NCBI GenBank assembly: GCA_014377915.1
Contig: JACMOT010000581.1
Coordinates: 1-37,546 of the forward strand
Direction of reading: 5' to 3'
Length of the DNA: 37,546 nt
Source: Tardiphaga sp.
GTDB lineage: Bacteria; Pseudomonadota; Alphaproteobacteria; Rhizobiales; Xanthobacteraceae
The notes below the pieces were generated by a model. That model searched no databases and was not told the origin of the DNA. It saw only the letters and a program-made list of their open reading frames with translations. The first letter of the stretch is position 1, and the number at the start of each line of letters is the position of its first letter. Shown here piece by piece: positions 8,188 to 16,678 of the stretch. The translations under genes and the position numbers were made by a program.

Positions 8188-9405
8188 GTGAAAACCAGTT
8201 TGATGCGGTCGGCGGCTTGCGCCGCTTTTGTCGGCCTGTTCCTGAGCGCCCCGGCGCGGGCGCAGATCTCGGATGATTCCGTCAAGATCGGCGTCCTGAC
8301 CGATCAGACGGGACTTTACGCCGACGCGGCCGGGCCCGGCGCCGTCGAAGCGGTGCGGATGGCGATCTCGGATTTCGGTGGCAAGGTCGGCGGCAAGCCG
8401 ATCGTGATGGTGGACGCGGATCACCAGAACAAGGCCGACGTCGGCGCGGCGATCGCCCGCCGCTGGTACGAGCAGGAAAATGTCGACGTCATCGTCGATT
8501 TCGCCAATTCCGCCGTGGCATTCGCCGTGATGGAGCTGACCAAGCAGAAGAACAAGGCGATGCTGATTTCGTCGGCCGGGTCGTCGGACCTGACCGGCAA
8601 GGGCTGTTCGCTGAACTCGGTGCAGTGGACCTACAATACTTACGCGCTGGCCAACAGTACCGCGCGGGCGCTGGTCAAGGAGGGCGCCAAGGATTGGTAC
8701 TTCATCACCGTGGACTACGCGTTCGGGCACGCCTTGCGCAACGACGCGGTCAGGACCGTGGAGAAGCTCGGCGGCAGGGTGGTCGGCGAAGTCCGGCATC
8801 CGCTCAACAGCATGGATTTCTCGTCCTATATCCTGCAGGCGCAAACCTCGAAAGCGGATGTGATCGCGCTGGCGAATACCGGCGGCGATCTCGCCAATTC
8901 GATCCGGCAGGCGCAGGAATTCGGCATCGGCAAGGGCAAGCAGAAACTCGCCGCGTTCCTGATGCAGACCAGCGATATTCACGCGATCGGCCTGCAGGCC
9001 GCGCAGGGCCTGCAACTGACCACCGCATTCTACTGGGATCTCGACGACAAGACCCGTGACTTCACCGCGCGCTATTTTGCCCGCACCAAGAAACGTCCGA
9101 CGATGGTACAGGCCGGCCTGTATTCGGCCGTCACCAACTACCTCAAGGCGATCGACAAGTCCGGTACCGACGACGGCCCAAAGGTCATCGCGCAGATGAA
9201 GACCATGCCGATCGACGATTTCTTCGCGCGCAACGCTACCTTGCGCGAGGATGGCCAGCTCATCCACGACATGTATCTGGTGCAGGTCAAGACGCCGGCG
9301 GAATCCAAGGGCGCATGGGATTACGAGAAACTGATTCAGGTCATTCCCGGCAAGGAGGCGTTCATCGCGGCGGAGGACAGCGCATGTCCGCTGCTCAAGA
9401 AGTGA
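8188..9405 (+). CDS. livK: Branched-chain amino acid-type ABC substrate-binding protein (LivK family)
   Basis: A 405-residue periplasmic binding protein. A signal peptide covers about residues 1-25, with a hydrophobic core and an ARA cleavage site. The mature protein begins with the type I receptor pattern VKIGVLTDQTGLYAD. The start is GTG, preceded by GGGAGAA (8177-8183). Two cysteines, one at about residue 139 and one near the C-terminus, could form a disulfide. This is the only LivK-type gene in the window, so it most likely feeds the LivHMGF proteins encoded at 1-2710, although it sits in a different operon with the acyl-CoA ligase and an ene-reductase homologue. Related proteins often bind aromatic or aliphatic acids. 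Confidence 0.92.
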   Translation: MKTSLMRSAACAAFVGLFLSAPARAQISDDSVKIGVLTDQTGLYADAAGPGAVEAVRMAISDFGGKVGGKPIVMVDADHQNKADVGAAIARRWYEQENVDVIVDFANSAVAFAVMELTKQKNKAMLISSAGSSDLTGKGCSLNSVQWTYNTYALANSTARALVKEGAKDWYFITVDYAFGHALRNDAVRTVEKLGGRVVGEVRHPLNSMDFSSYILQAQTSKADVIALANTGGDLANSIRQAQEFGIGKGKQKLAAFLMQTSDIHAIGLQAAQGLQLTTAFYWDLDDKTRDFTARYFARTKKRPTMVQAGLYSAVTNYLKAIDKSGTDDGPKVIAQMKTMPIDDFFARNATLREDGQLIHDMYLVQVKTPAESKGAWDYEKLIQVIPGKEAFIAAEDSACPLLKK

Positions 9406-9451
9406 TCGGCGGCGGCGATCGACAGACTCATTCCGGACAGGACACGCACGC

Positions 9452-10585
9452 ATGACCGACCACCCCCTTCTGTTTACGCCGATCGCGATCCGCGATCTCG
9501 AATTGAAGAACCGCGTTGTCGTCTCGCCGATGGCGACCTATTCGGCGAAGGATGGCTTGTCCACCGATTGGCATGTGTCCCATGTTGGCAAGCTCGCGGC
9601 CGGCGGAGCCGGGCTGGTGTTCGTGGAGCAGAGTTCGGTCAGCGTCCAGGGGCGCATCACCCATGGCTGCCTGGGCATCTGGGACGATGCCCATACCGCC
9701 GGCCTCGCCAGGTTGGCGACGCTGATCCACGATCTCGGCGCGAAGGCGGCGATCCAGATCGCGCATGGCGGCCGCAAGTCATCTTCGCAGCGCCCGTGGG
9801 AAGGCGGCGAGCCACTCGGTGATGCTGATGTCGCCGCGCGGGGCGAGGGGCCGTGGCCGATCGCGGCTGCCAGCAGCCTGGCGTTCGACCAGCACTGGCC
9901 CGCGCCGCGGATGCTCACCGGTAGCGATATCGATCAGGTCGTTGATGACTACCGCCTGGCGTTCCGTCGGGCCCGCGACGCCGGCTACGATGTGGTCGAG
10001 TTGCATTGCGCGCACGGCTACCTGATGCATTCGTTCCTGTCGCCGCTGGCCAACAACCGGAACGACGAGTTTGGCGGCTCGCGCGACAACCGGATGCGGC
10101 TGCCGCTGCGTATCGCGGCGGTCATGCGCGAGGAGTGGCCAGAGCATCTGCCGGCATGGGTGCGGATCTCCTCCGTCGATGGTGTCGACATCGGCTGGTC
10201 GATCGAGGACTCCATTGCCTTCGCGGTCGAATTGAAAGCGATCGGCATCGACATGATTGATTGCTCCTCGGGCGGCATGAAGCTGCCGCGCGGCAACGCG
10301 CTGGTATCGCGGACCCCGGGCTTCCAGGTGCCGTTCGCCGAGCAGATCCAGCGCGAGGCCGGGATTCCCACCGTCGCGGTCGGTCTGATCCGTGAGCCCG
10401 AATATGCCGAGGCCATCTTGCGCGATGGCCAGGCGACGCTGATCGCGCTTGGCCGCGAATTGTTGTGGAATCCGAACTGGCCGGCGCAGGCCGCGCTGCA
10501 ACTGGGCTGCGACCCCGATTGGGCCGGGTGGCCCGACCAGTATGGCTGGTGGTTGAAGCGGCGGGTGTCGCAGCAGGGCCGGTGA
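9452..10585 (+). CDS. NADH:flavin oxidoreductase, old yellow enzyme family (YqjM-like)
   Basis: A 377-residue FMN-dependent TIM-barrel oxidoreductase of the old yellow enzyme family. The N-terminal strand reads SPMATYSA at residues 25-32; in classical YqjM-type enzymes the residue after PM is a redox-tuning cysteine, here Ala28. FMN and substrate contacts include Gln102 in QIAHGGRK, the His185/His188/Tyr190 group in HCAHGY, and the SPLANNRNDEFGGS segment. These enzymes reduce activated C=C bonds using NAD(P)H. The gene follows the binding protein by 46 bases. The next gene overlaps or follows by a few bases. A role in reducing an unsaturated intermediate of the pathway is likely but unproven. 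Confidence 0.92.
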   Translation: MTDHPLLFTPIAIRDLELKNRVVVSPMATYSAKDGLSTDWHVSHVGKLAAGGAGLVFVEQSSVSVQGRITHGCLGIWDDAHTAGLARLATLIHDLGAKAAIQIAHGGRKSSSQRPWEGGEPLGDADVAARGEGPWPIAAASSLAFDQHWPAPRMLTGSDIDQVVDDYRLAFRRARDAGYDVVELHCAHGYLMHSFLSPLANNRNDEFGGSRDNRMRLPLRIAAVMREEWPEHLPAWVRISSVDGVDIGWSIEDSIAFAVELKAIGIDMIDCSSGGMKLPRGNALVSRTPGFQVPFAEQIQREAGIPTVAVGLIREPEYAEAILRDGQATLIALGRELLWNPNWPAQAALQLGCDPDWAGWPDQYGWWLKRRVSQQGR

Positions 10586-10590
10586 CGGTC

Positions 10591-11448
10591 ATGGGGCGCG
10601 CAAAGGGCAAGGCGCCGCCATCGGTGGCCCCCGTTTTGAAGCCTGAGCCGCGTCGCGAACCGCGACAGGATGCGCAAAGCCTGCTGCCGCCGGACCAGAA
10701 GAGCGACAGCGCGGTGAAATCGGCCAAGCGGGTGTTCGACGTCCTGGAATTCTTCGAGGAACGTCAGGGCATGGCATCCGCCGCGGAAGTCGCTGTTGCG
10801 CTGCGGTTTCCGCAGTCCAGCACTTCCGCGCTGATGCGGACGATGACAATGCTGGGCTACCTGCACTACGACGCCGGCCGCCGGACCTATATGCCGACCG
10901 CGCGGGTGTCGATGCTCGGCCAATGGATCAGCCCGGCGCTATTTCAGCGCGGCCGCCTGATCAATCTGATGGAGGATCTCTCGGCTAAAACCGGCGAGAC
11001 GATCATGCTCGGTCTGCGCAATGGGCTTGCCGTGCAATACATTCATGTGATTCAGGCCAAGCTGCCGATGCGCCTGCATGTGCGTGCCGGCACCCAGCGT
11101 CCGCTGGCGAAGTCCGGACTGGGCCATGCGCTATTGGCAGATTATTCGAACAAGGAGGTTCGTCGTCTCGTCAAGCTGCTCAACTCCTATGAAATTTCGC
11201 CCGAAAAGCAGGTTGACATCAAGGCGCTGCTGCTGGATCTCGACAAGGTTCGTCAGCGGGGTCACGCGCTGTCGCTTGGCCTGGTCACGGCGGGCGCCGG
11301 CGTGGTCGTGATGACGCTGCCGCGCCTCGCCGAGTCCGCGGAGCCACTGGCGATCTGCGTGGCCGGACTGACCAATGCGTTGGCCGAACAGGAAACCGAA
11401 TTCGCGGCGATGATGGCCCGTGCGATCAGGTTTCACTTGTGTGATTGA
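10591..11448 (+). CDS. IclR-family transcriptional regulator
   Basis: A 285-residue regulator. A winged helix-turn-helix domain lies at about residues 43-105 (AVKSAKRVFDVLEFF, then SAAEVAVALRFPQSSTSALMRTM). The IclR effector-binding domain is at about 120-280. The first 40 residues are basic and proline-rich and look disordered. The frame is open upstream into the ene-reductase gene. The plausible starts are GTG 10582, which overlaps the upstream stop as GTGA, and ATG 10591; I use the ATG. As the last gene of the ligase/livK/oxidoreductase operon it is the best candidate for the local regulator, sensing the substrate or an intermediate. Confidence 0.88.
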   Translation: MGRAKGKAPPSVAPVLKPEPRREPRQDAQSLLPPDQKSDSAVKSAKRVFDVLEFFEERQGMASAAEVAVALRFPQSSTSALMRTMTMLGYLHYDAGRRTYMPTARVSMLGQWISPALFQRGRLINLMEDLSAKTGETIMLGLRNGLAVQYIHVIQAKLPMRLHVRAGTQRPLAKSGLGHALLADYSNKEVRRLVKLLNSYEISPEKQVDIKALLLDLDKVRQRGHALSLGLVTAGAGVVVMTLPRLAESAEPLAICVAGLTNALAEQETEFAAMMARAIRFHLCD

Positions 11449-11462
11449 ACAGACTGGCATGG

Positions 11463-11480
11463 CCGCCAGTAACCTGGCGG
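11463..11480. terminator. Short hairpin between convergent genes, weak terminator candidate
   Basis: A perfect 7-bp stem (CCGCCAG / CTGGCGG) with a TAAC loop lies 14 bases after the IclR stop, in the convergent gap before the minus-strand kinase operon. No T-run follows on either strand, so intrinsic termination is uncertain. The remaining bases of the 106-base gap show nothing else. Confidence 0.35.
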
Positions 11481-11554
11481 AACCGATAAACCTGCGAACT
11501 GGCTGACGGGGATTACCGCGCCATTGATAAAGCCACTGCTGTCCGGACCTACAT

Positions 11555-12451
11555 TTAGCTGATGGCCTCCATCAGGGCTGTGATTTCGGCGCGGCTCGGA
11601 AATGACGGCGTGGTGTTCGGTCGGGTCACCGAGAGCGAGGCCGCGTTGACCGCGAGCCTCACCGCCGCCGACAGCATCGCGCCATTTGCTAGCAGTCCCG
11701 CCAGCGTTCCCGCGAACACGTCGCCAGCGCCCGAGCTGTCGATGGCGGCGACCTCGGGCGCATCGACCATCGTTTCGCCGCCGTCGCGGATGATCAGCGC
11801 CCCGCGCGCGCCGCGCGTGATGATCGCGATGGGCACGCCGCTGTCCCGAAACGCGGCCGCCGGGGAGGGCGATCCCCGCGCCAGCAACTCGGCCTCGCCC
11901 TCATTGGCAATCACGATGTCGAACAGGCCGAGGATCGGGCGCATGTCCCATGCGATCGGGGCCGTGTTCAGGATTCGCGTGGCACCACGTGCCTGCGCGG
12001 CGAGCGCGGCGGATCGTGTGGCCGCAAACGAGAGGTTGCCCTGCATCAGCAGCACGTCACCCGCCGTCAAAGTGTCGCAGAGATCATGGGCTTGATCCGT
12101 GGAGACTGACCGCGCGCATTCGGCGCTGCTGACGATGACGTTTTCGCCACCTGTCGCGACCCAGATCGCCGACATGTCGGTCGGCGCGTCGCACAGCAGC
12201 CAGTGCGCGTCGAGCCCGGTCTCCCCGCGCAGCGCGGCGGCGACGAACGCCGCGTCCGCGTCGCGTCCGGCCGGCGCGGCAAGCCGGGTGGCCGCGCCGG
12301 TGCGCGACGCGGCCACCGCCTGGTTAAGCCCCTTGCCGCCGGCGCAGCGCGTCAGGCCTTGCGCCAGCACGGTCTCGCCGGGCAAGGGCAGGCGCGCGAC
12401 GCGCTGGATCACGTCGAGCGTCGCGTTGCCGAGCACAAGTACCTGGCTCAT
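11555..12451 (-). CDS. PfkB-family carbohydrate kinase (ribokinase-like)
   Basis: A 298-residue sugar kinase. The N-terminal substrate loop AGGKGLNQA is at residues 37-45, the ANEGE motif (ribokinase NxxE) at 182-186, and the anion-hole motif SSGAGDVF at 239-246 with catalytic base Asp244. It should transfer the ATP gamma-phosphate to a hydroxyl of a sugar or nucleoside. The frame extends to 12514, but ATG 12451 is chosen because it overlaps the BtpA-family stop (ATGA) and begins the canonical MSQVLVLGNATLDV. It is the distal gene of the minus-strand operon of transporter ATPases, LacI-kinase fusion and BtpA-like protein. It is one of three PfkB kinases within about 10 kb. Confidence 0.92.
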   Translation of the reverse strand: MSQVLVLGNATLDVIQRVARLPLPGETVLAQGLTRCAGGKGLNQAVAASRTGAATRLAAPAGRDADAAFVAAALRGETGLDAHWLLCDAPTDMSAIWVATGGENVIVSSAECARSVSTDQAHDLCDTLTAGDVLLMQGNLSFAATRSAALAAQARGATRILNTAPIAWDMRPILGLFDIVIANEGEAELLARGSPSPAAAFRDSGVPIAIITRGARGALIIRDGGETMVDAPEVAAIDSSGAGDVFAGTLAGLLANGAMLSAAVRLAVNAASLSVTRPNTTPSFPSRAEITALMEAIS

Positions 12452-13296
12452 GCGCGGGCCCGATGAACGACCGCCATGAACGTCGCGAGCCGCACGGGGT
12501 CGACCTCGTTCCACCAGCCGCCATCATGCTTGAGCGCGCTGGCGACAATCACGGCGTCGGCGAACTGGAAGATCGAGGCCACATTGTCCGGCGTCACGCC
12601 GCTGCCGACCATGCTCGGCAGCTTGGTCGCCGCGGTGATGGTTTCGAGATCATCGAGTGAGGCGCTGTCGCCGGTGCGCTGCCCGGTGACGATCACCGCG
12701 TCGGCATCGAAGAACTCCACGTCGCGCGTCAATTCCTGCAAGGTGCGATCGGCGACGATGGCATGGGCGCCGTGCTTGACATGGACGTCGGCGAAGATCG
12801 CCACATCTTTGGCACGCAGCCAGGAGCGGTAGCGGCTCGCAGCACCGGCCTTGCCTTCCATGAAGCCTTCATTGGCGACGTAGGCGTTGGCCCATTGATT
12901 GACCCGCACGAACGCCGCGCCCGACGCCTTCGCAACGGCCACGCCCTGTACCGCGCCATTGGCCAGCACGTTGATCCCGATCGGCAGCCCGGATTCGCGG
13001 CGCACGCGGTCGGCCATTACCGCCATGCAGGACGCGGTTTCCGGGCCGAGTTCGTCCGGCTTGGCAAACGGAATGTCGCCATGGTTCTCGACGATCAGGC
13101 CGTCGACGCCGCCTGCGCGATAGCGCGCGGCCTCGGCGCAGGCAAAGTCGTAGATGTCCGCGACCGGCTCGCCATCATAGTTCGGGGAGCCCGGCAGCGG
13201 CAGCGAATGGATGACGCCGATCACGGCCTTGCGCCGCCCGAAAATACGCTGGATCGCGTTATCCTTGGCGCGATAGATCGAAGTGTTCTCGGACAA
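12448..13296 (-). CDS. BtpA/SgcQ-family TIM-barrel protein
   Basis: A 282-residue protein of the BtpA family. Features seen are the N-terminal KAVIGVIHSLPLPGSP, the strand VDGLIVENHGD at about 64-74, GINVLANG at 107-114, FADVHVKHGAH at 168-178, and the VIVTGQRTGD and VGSGVTPDN phosphate-binding-like loops. BtpA was first linked to photosystem I accumulation in cyanobacteria and SgcQ belongs to an E. coli sugar operon; the biochemical activity is not well established. The start is TTG, supported by GGAG (plus-strand 13304-13307) seven bases upstream; no ATG occurs near the N-terminus. It lies between two PfkB kinases, so a role on a phosphorylated sugar or nucleoside is likely. Confidence 0.88.
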   Translation of the reverse strand: MSENTSIYRAKDNAIQRIFGRRKAVIGVIHSLPLPGSPNYDGEPVADIYDFACAEAARYRAGGVDGLIVENHGDIPFAKPDELGPETASCMAVMADRVRRESGLPIGINVLANGAVQGVAVAKASGAAFVRVNQWANAYVANEGFMEGKAGAASRYRSWLRAKDVAIFADVHVKHGAHAIVADRTLQELTRDVEFFDADAVIVTGQRTGDSASLDDLETITAATKLPSMVGSGVTPDNVASIFQFADAVIVASALKHDGGWWNEVDPVRLATFMAVVHRARA

Positions 13297-13311
13297 TTTC
13301 TGTCTCCGGAT

Positions 13312-14535
13312 TTAAATGAGGGCGAGGGTCGAGACGTCTGCGCCGTCGGCGAGACGGATCAGATCGGGGCCGGACGGTCGCAATTCCTGCGCGCCGAACC
13401 GGGTCACCTGCAGGCTGCCCGCGGCGCAGGCGATGGCAAGTGCCCGCGGCAGCGGGCAGTCATTGAGCCACGCCGCCAGGAAACTGCCGACAAAACTGTC
13501 GCCAGCGCCGGTGGTGTCAACGACGTCGACCGGAAGCGCGCGGGCCTCGATTATCGCGCCGTCGCGCGTCACCGCGGCGGCGCCCTCGGCGCCCAGCGTC
13601 ACGATGATCAATTCGGGGCCGCCTGACCCGACGCCGCTGGCCTTCGCCGCGAGATCGGCCAGGCCGCCGCGGACATCGCCCGCCGTCGGTTGCAGTGATG
13701 CCAGGGTCTCGCGATGAAGCACGATCAGGTCGAACGACCGCAATACATCATCGGTATGATCGCGCAGCCATCCGGCCGGCAGACCGGTCGCCTGCATGCT
13801 GGTGCGAAAACCCTTGCGCCGTGCTTTCGCGGCGGCCGTGATCTGGGCGGGCACCTGGTAGCCTTCCAGATGCAGCCACCACCGCGCCGTGCCGGGATCG
13901 GTGGCCTCGACGAAACGTTCGACATCGACGTCGTTGAGCAGCGACGGCTCGTTGATGATGGTGCGGCGGCCATCCGCCTCGACCAGCACCAGCGCGCGGT
14001 TCAGGCGGCCGCTGCGCCGTTCGCGGGGGATGATCAGGTCGACGCGGCGGCGCGATAATTCGGCCGCCGCCCAGTCGCTGTCCTGGTCGACGCCGATCGA
14101 GGTGATGATCGAGGCCGCTACGGCAAACGGCGCGCCAAGGCCGGCGGCGATGGTGGCGACATTGGCCGCGGGCCCGCCGATCGATTTGATGATCTGATCA
14201 GCCAGCCGCCGCTCCTCGCGTTCCGGCAGACGATCGAGGCACGCGGTATAGTCGACGCTGACATAGCCCACGGTGGTCAGGCGTGGCACCGAAGCGTCGA
14301 ACCGCGGATTGGGCTCGGGCTGCCGCCTTCGGGCTGTCAGTGCGCGGGCGGTCTCCGCCGGCCGGTAGTTCAGCGCGGCGATCGCCGCATCGACCCGCGC
14401 CCGGGTCGCGCCGGTCACCGTGACCCGGCCACCGATCACATTGGATACCGTACCCTTCGACACGCCCGCGGCGCGGGCGACATCGTCGATGGTCGGCTGG
14501 GTGCGATGGCCGAGACCGTGCGGGTCGTCAGACAT
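13312..14535 (-). CDS. LacI-type DNA-binding domain fused to a PfkB-family sugar kinase
   Basis: A 407-residue two-domain protein. Residues 13-70 are a LacI-family headpiece: TIDDVARAAGVSKGTVSNVI forms the helix-turn-helix, and the hinge-type segment NYRPAETARALTARR contains Leu66, matching the leucine that LacI proteins insert at the operator centre. The usual periplasmic-binding-protein-like sensor is absent. From about residue 86 onward the protein is a PfkB kinase, with GGPAANVA at 120-127 and DTTGAGDSFVG at 340-350 (catalytic Asp346 kept). The position of the NxxE motif reads HRET at 274-277. The ATG overlaps the upstream ATPase gene by eight bases and is preceded by GAAGGTG. I infer a regulator that senses, and may phosphorylate, the substrate. 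Confidence 0.92.
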   Translation of the reverse strand: MSDDPHGLGHRTQPTIDDVARAAGVSKGTVSNVIGGRVTVTGATRARVDAAIAALNYRPAETARALTARRRQPEPNPRFDASVPRLTTVGYVSVDYTACLDRLPEREERRLADQIIKSIGGPAANVATIAAGLGAPFAVAASIITSIGVDQDSDWAAAELSRRRVDLIIPRERRSGRLNRALVLVEADGRRTIINEPSLLNDVDVERFVEATDPGTARWWLHLEGYQVPAQITAAAKARRKGFRTSMQATGLPAGWLRDHTDDVLRSFDLIVLHRETLASLQPTAGDVRGGLADLAAKASGVGSGGPELIIVTLGAEGAAAVTRDGAIIEARALPVDVVDTTGAGDSFVGSFLAAWLNDCPLPRALAIACAAGSLQVTRFGAQELRPSGPDLIRLADGADVSTLALI

Positions 14536-15604
14536 GGGGCACCTTCGGGGCCCGGGCGCGACGCAGCAAATCGAGGCGCAGGCGATACGCGGCCGTCATG
14601 CGGCTTTCGCCATCGTCGAACGCGGCAAAATCAGGCAGCACATCGGCGCGCAGGCAGGCCGACAGCCGCGGGGCGGGCGCGACCAGGGCGAGCGGCGGAT
14701 CGGCGGCCAGACAGGCGGCAATGCGATGCTCGCAGCGCGACGCGAACCGGCACTGCGCCCATTCGGAATAGGGACTCGGTGGCTCGCCGGTAATCGTCTC
14801 GTGGCTACGCGCGGCGCCCGGCACTGGACTCGGCGTCGCAGCCAGCAGCATGCGCGTATAGGGATGCCGCGGATCGGCGAAGATCGTTTCCGATGGCCCG
14901 GTTTCGACCAGCCGGCCGGCATAGAGCACGCCGACATGGGTAGCGAGATGGCGCACCACCGCCATGTCGTGGGAGATGAAGACATAGGACACGCCGAGTC
15001 TCGCGCGCAGTTCGCTGAGCAGGTTCACGACCTGGGCCTGGATCGACAGATCGAGCGCCGACACCGGCTCGTCGCAGACGATCAGTTCGGGCTCGACCGC
15101 CAGCGCGCGCGCGATCGCCACGCGCTGGCGCTGGCCGCCGGAAAATTCATGCGGAAAGCGGTTGCCGTGACTGGCGTCGAGTCCGACCAGGTCCAGCAGT
15201 TCCGCGACCCGGTCGGCGACCTGGTTCGGTGGCCGCAACTGGTGCAGCCGGATCGGCTCGGCAATCGCAGCGCCGACGCGGACCCGGGGATCGAGCGAGC
15301 CGAACGGATCCTGGAAGATGATCTGCATCCGTCGGCGCAGCCGCCGTAGCTCGGCCGGCGCGAGCGAACGCAGGTCGATGCCGTCGAAGGTGATGTCGCC
15401 GGAATCCGGTTCGATCAGGCGCAGCAGCATGCGCCCGATGGTGGTCTTGCCCGAGCCACTCTCGCCGACCAGCGCGAACACGTCGCCGCGCCGCAGCGAG
15501 AAGCTGACGTCGGTCACCACGCGCGCTGATTTCGCGCGGCTGAACAATCCGCCGCCGGAGACGAAGGTCTTCGAGAGGTTCGCGACTTCGAGCAGCGCGC
15601 TCAT
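14528..15604 (-). CDS. Oligopeptide/dipeptide-type ABC ATPase (DppF-like)
   Basis: A 358-residue ATPase subunit of a Dpp/Opp-type importer. Walker A GESGSGKT is at residues 47-54, the signature FSGGQRQ at 154-160 and Walker B LIVCDEP at 174-180. The C-terminal oligopeptide-transporter domain has Cys285, Cys291, Cys298 and Cys317. The C-terminus is about 25 residues longer than usual and ends in a basic segment. The frame is open to 15730, but ATG 15604 overlaps the stop of the next ATPase (ATGA) and starts the domain directly. Its partner permeases and binding protein are on the opposite strand from 16712. Confidence 0.93.
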   Translation of the reverse strand: MSALLEVANLSKTFVSGGGLFSRAKSARVVTDVSFSLRRGDVFALVGESGSGKTTIGRMLLRLIEPDSGDITFDGIDLRSLAPAELRRLRRRMQIIFQDPFGSLDPRVRVGAAIAEPIRLHQLRPPNQVADRVAELLDLVGLDASHGNRFPHEFSGGQRQRVAIARALAVEPELIVCDEPVSALDLSIQAQVVNLLSELRARLGVSYVFISHDMAVVRHLATHVGVLYAGRLVETGPSETIFADPRHPYTRMLLAATPSPVPGAARSHETITGEPPSPYSEWAQCRFASRCEHRIAACLAADPPLALVAPAPRLSACLRADVLPDFAAFDDGESRMTAAYRLRLDLLRRARAPKVPHV

Positions 15605-16626
15605 GTGACGTGCTCCTCGAGCGGCGCCCGCCAGCACGCGATCCAGTGCCCGGATTTGATCTCGCGCAGCGGCGGGTAGGCCGCCTCGCATGGCGCGATG
15701 GCAAACGGGCAACGCGGCGCGAAGCGGCACCCGGCGGGCATGGCGCCGGACGAGGGAACCTGGCCCTCGATCGCGGCCAGCGGCCGGCCGCGCTCATCCG
15801 CGCGCGGCATCGCGGCGAACAGCGCCAGCGTATAGGGATGCTGCGGATCGCCGAACAGGTCGGTCCGCGATGCCCGCTCGACAATGCGGCCGGCATACAT
15901 CACGGCGATCTCGTCAGCGATTTCGGCCACCACCGCGAGGTTGTGGGTAATGAACAGCACGGCGGTGCCGAGTTCGCTGCGCAACTGGTCGATCAGGCGC
16001 AGGATCTGGCTCTGGATCGTGACGTCGAGCGCCGTGGTCGGCTCGTCCGCGATCAGGATGTCGGGACGGCACATCAGCGCCATCGCGATCATCACGCGCT
16101 GCCGCAGGCCGCCGGACAATTGATGCGGATAGGCCTGCAGCCGGGCTTCGGGGGCAGGGATCTGGACACGGCGAAACATTTCCAGCGCGACCGCGAGGGC
16201 CGCCTGCCGCGACAGGCCCTGATGCACGATCAGGGATTCGGTGACCTGGTCACCCACCGTCATCACCGGGTTCAGCGCCGTCATCGGCTCCTGGAACACC
16301 ATCGCCATGCGGTTGCCGCGGATGGCATTGAGGACGTCCTCGCTGGCGTCGGCGATGTCGTCGCCATCGAGCAGGAAACTGCTGCAGGACAGCCGCGCCG
16401 ATGGCGGCAGCAAGCGCATCAGCGACAGCGCCGTCAGACTCTTGCCGGATCCGGATTCGCCGACGAGGCACAGAATGCGTCCGCGCCGCAGCGTGATGTC
16501 CACGCCGTCGACGATCGCAGTGCCCGCGCCGAACCCGACGCGCAGATCCCTGACCTCGAGCGCCGTCCGCGCGTGATCGGACGAATCGTCGGGTGGCGTC
16601 AAAACGGGCTGTGGCTGATTTTGCAT
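15601..16626 (-). CDS. Oligopeptide/dipeptide-type ABC ATPase (DppD-like)
   Basis: A 341-residue ATPase, first gene of the minus-strand operon. Walker A GESGSGKS lies at residues 56-63, the signature LSGGLRQ at 170-176 and Walker B ILIADEP at 190-196. The C-terminal cysteine cluster of the Dpp/Opp family is Cys300, Cys306, Cys313 and Cys331. It should pair with the DppF-like protein downstream to power the permeases encoded divergently. The ATG at 16626 lies only 85 bases from the permease gene on the other strand, so the two transcription units share one compact control region. Confidence 0.93.
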   Translation of the reverse strand: MQNQPQPVLTPPDDSSDHARTALEVRDLRVGFGAGTAIVDGVDITLRRGRILCLVGESGSGKSLTALSLMRLLPPSARLSCSSFLLDGDDIADASEDVLNAIRGNRMAMVFQEPMTALNPVMTVGDQVTESLIVHQGLSRQAALAVALEMFRRVQIPAPEARLQAYPHQLSGGLRQRVMIAMALMCRPDILIADEPTTALDVTIQSQILRLIDQLRSELGTAVLFITHNLAVVAEIADEIAVMYAGRIVERASRTDLFGDPQHPYTLALFAAMPRADERGRPLAAIEGQVPSSGAMPAGCRFAPRCPFAIAPCEAAYPPLREIKSGHWIACWRAPLEEHVT

Positions 16627-16646
16627 CTAGTTTAGTCGGTTCGGCA

Positions 16647-16678
16647 TTGACAGAACGTCCTTCAGCCGAAAATATACA
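16647..16678 (+). promoter_or_regulatory. Predicted rightward promoter for the permease/binding-protein operon
   Basis: A perfect TTGACA (-35) at 16647-16652 is followed after 17 to 20 bases by an AT-rich -10 region at about 16670-16678 (AAATATACA). The element lies just upstream of the palindrome at 16681-16694 and of the permease ATG at 16712. The exact -10 hexamer is ambiguous because no frame matches TATAAT well at 17 bases. Confidence 0.5.

Noticed and set aside
8167..9453. A 428-residue minus-strand open frame opposite the Liv-type binding protein
   Set aside because: The plus-strand gene has a signal peptide, ribosome site and family pattern; the antisense frame has none of these.
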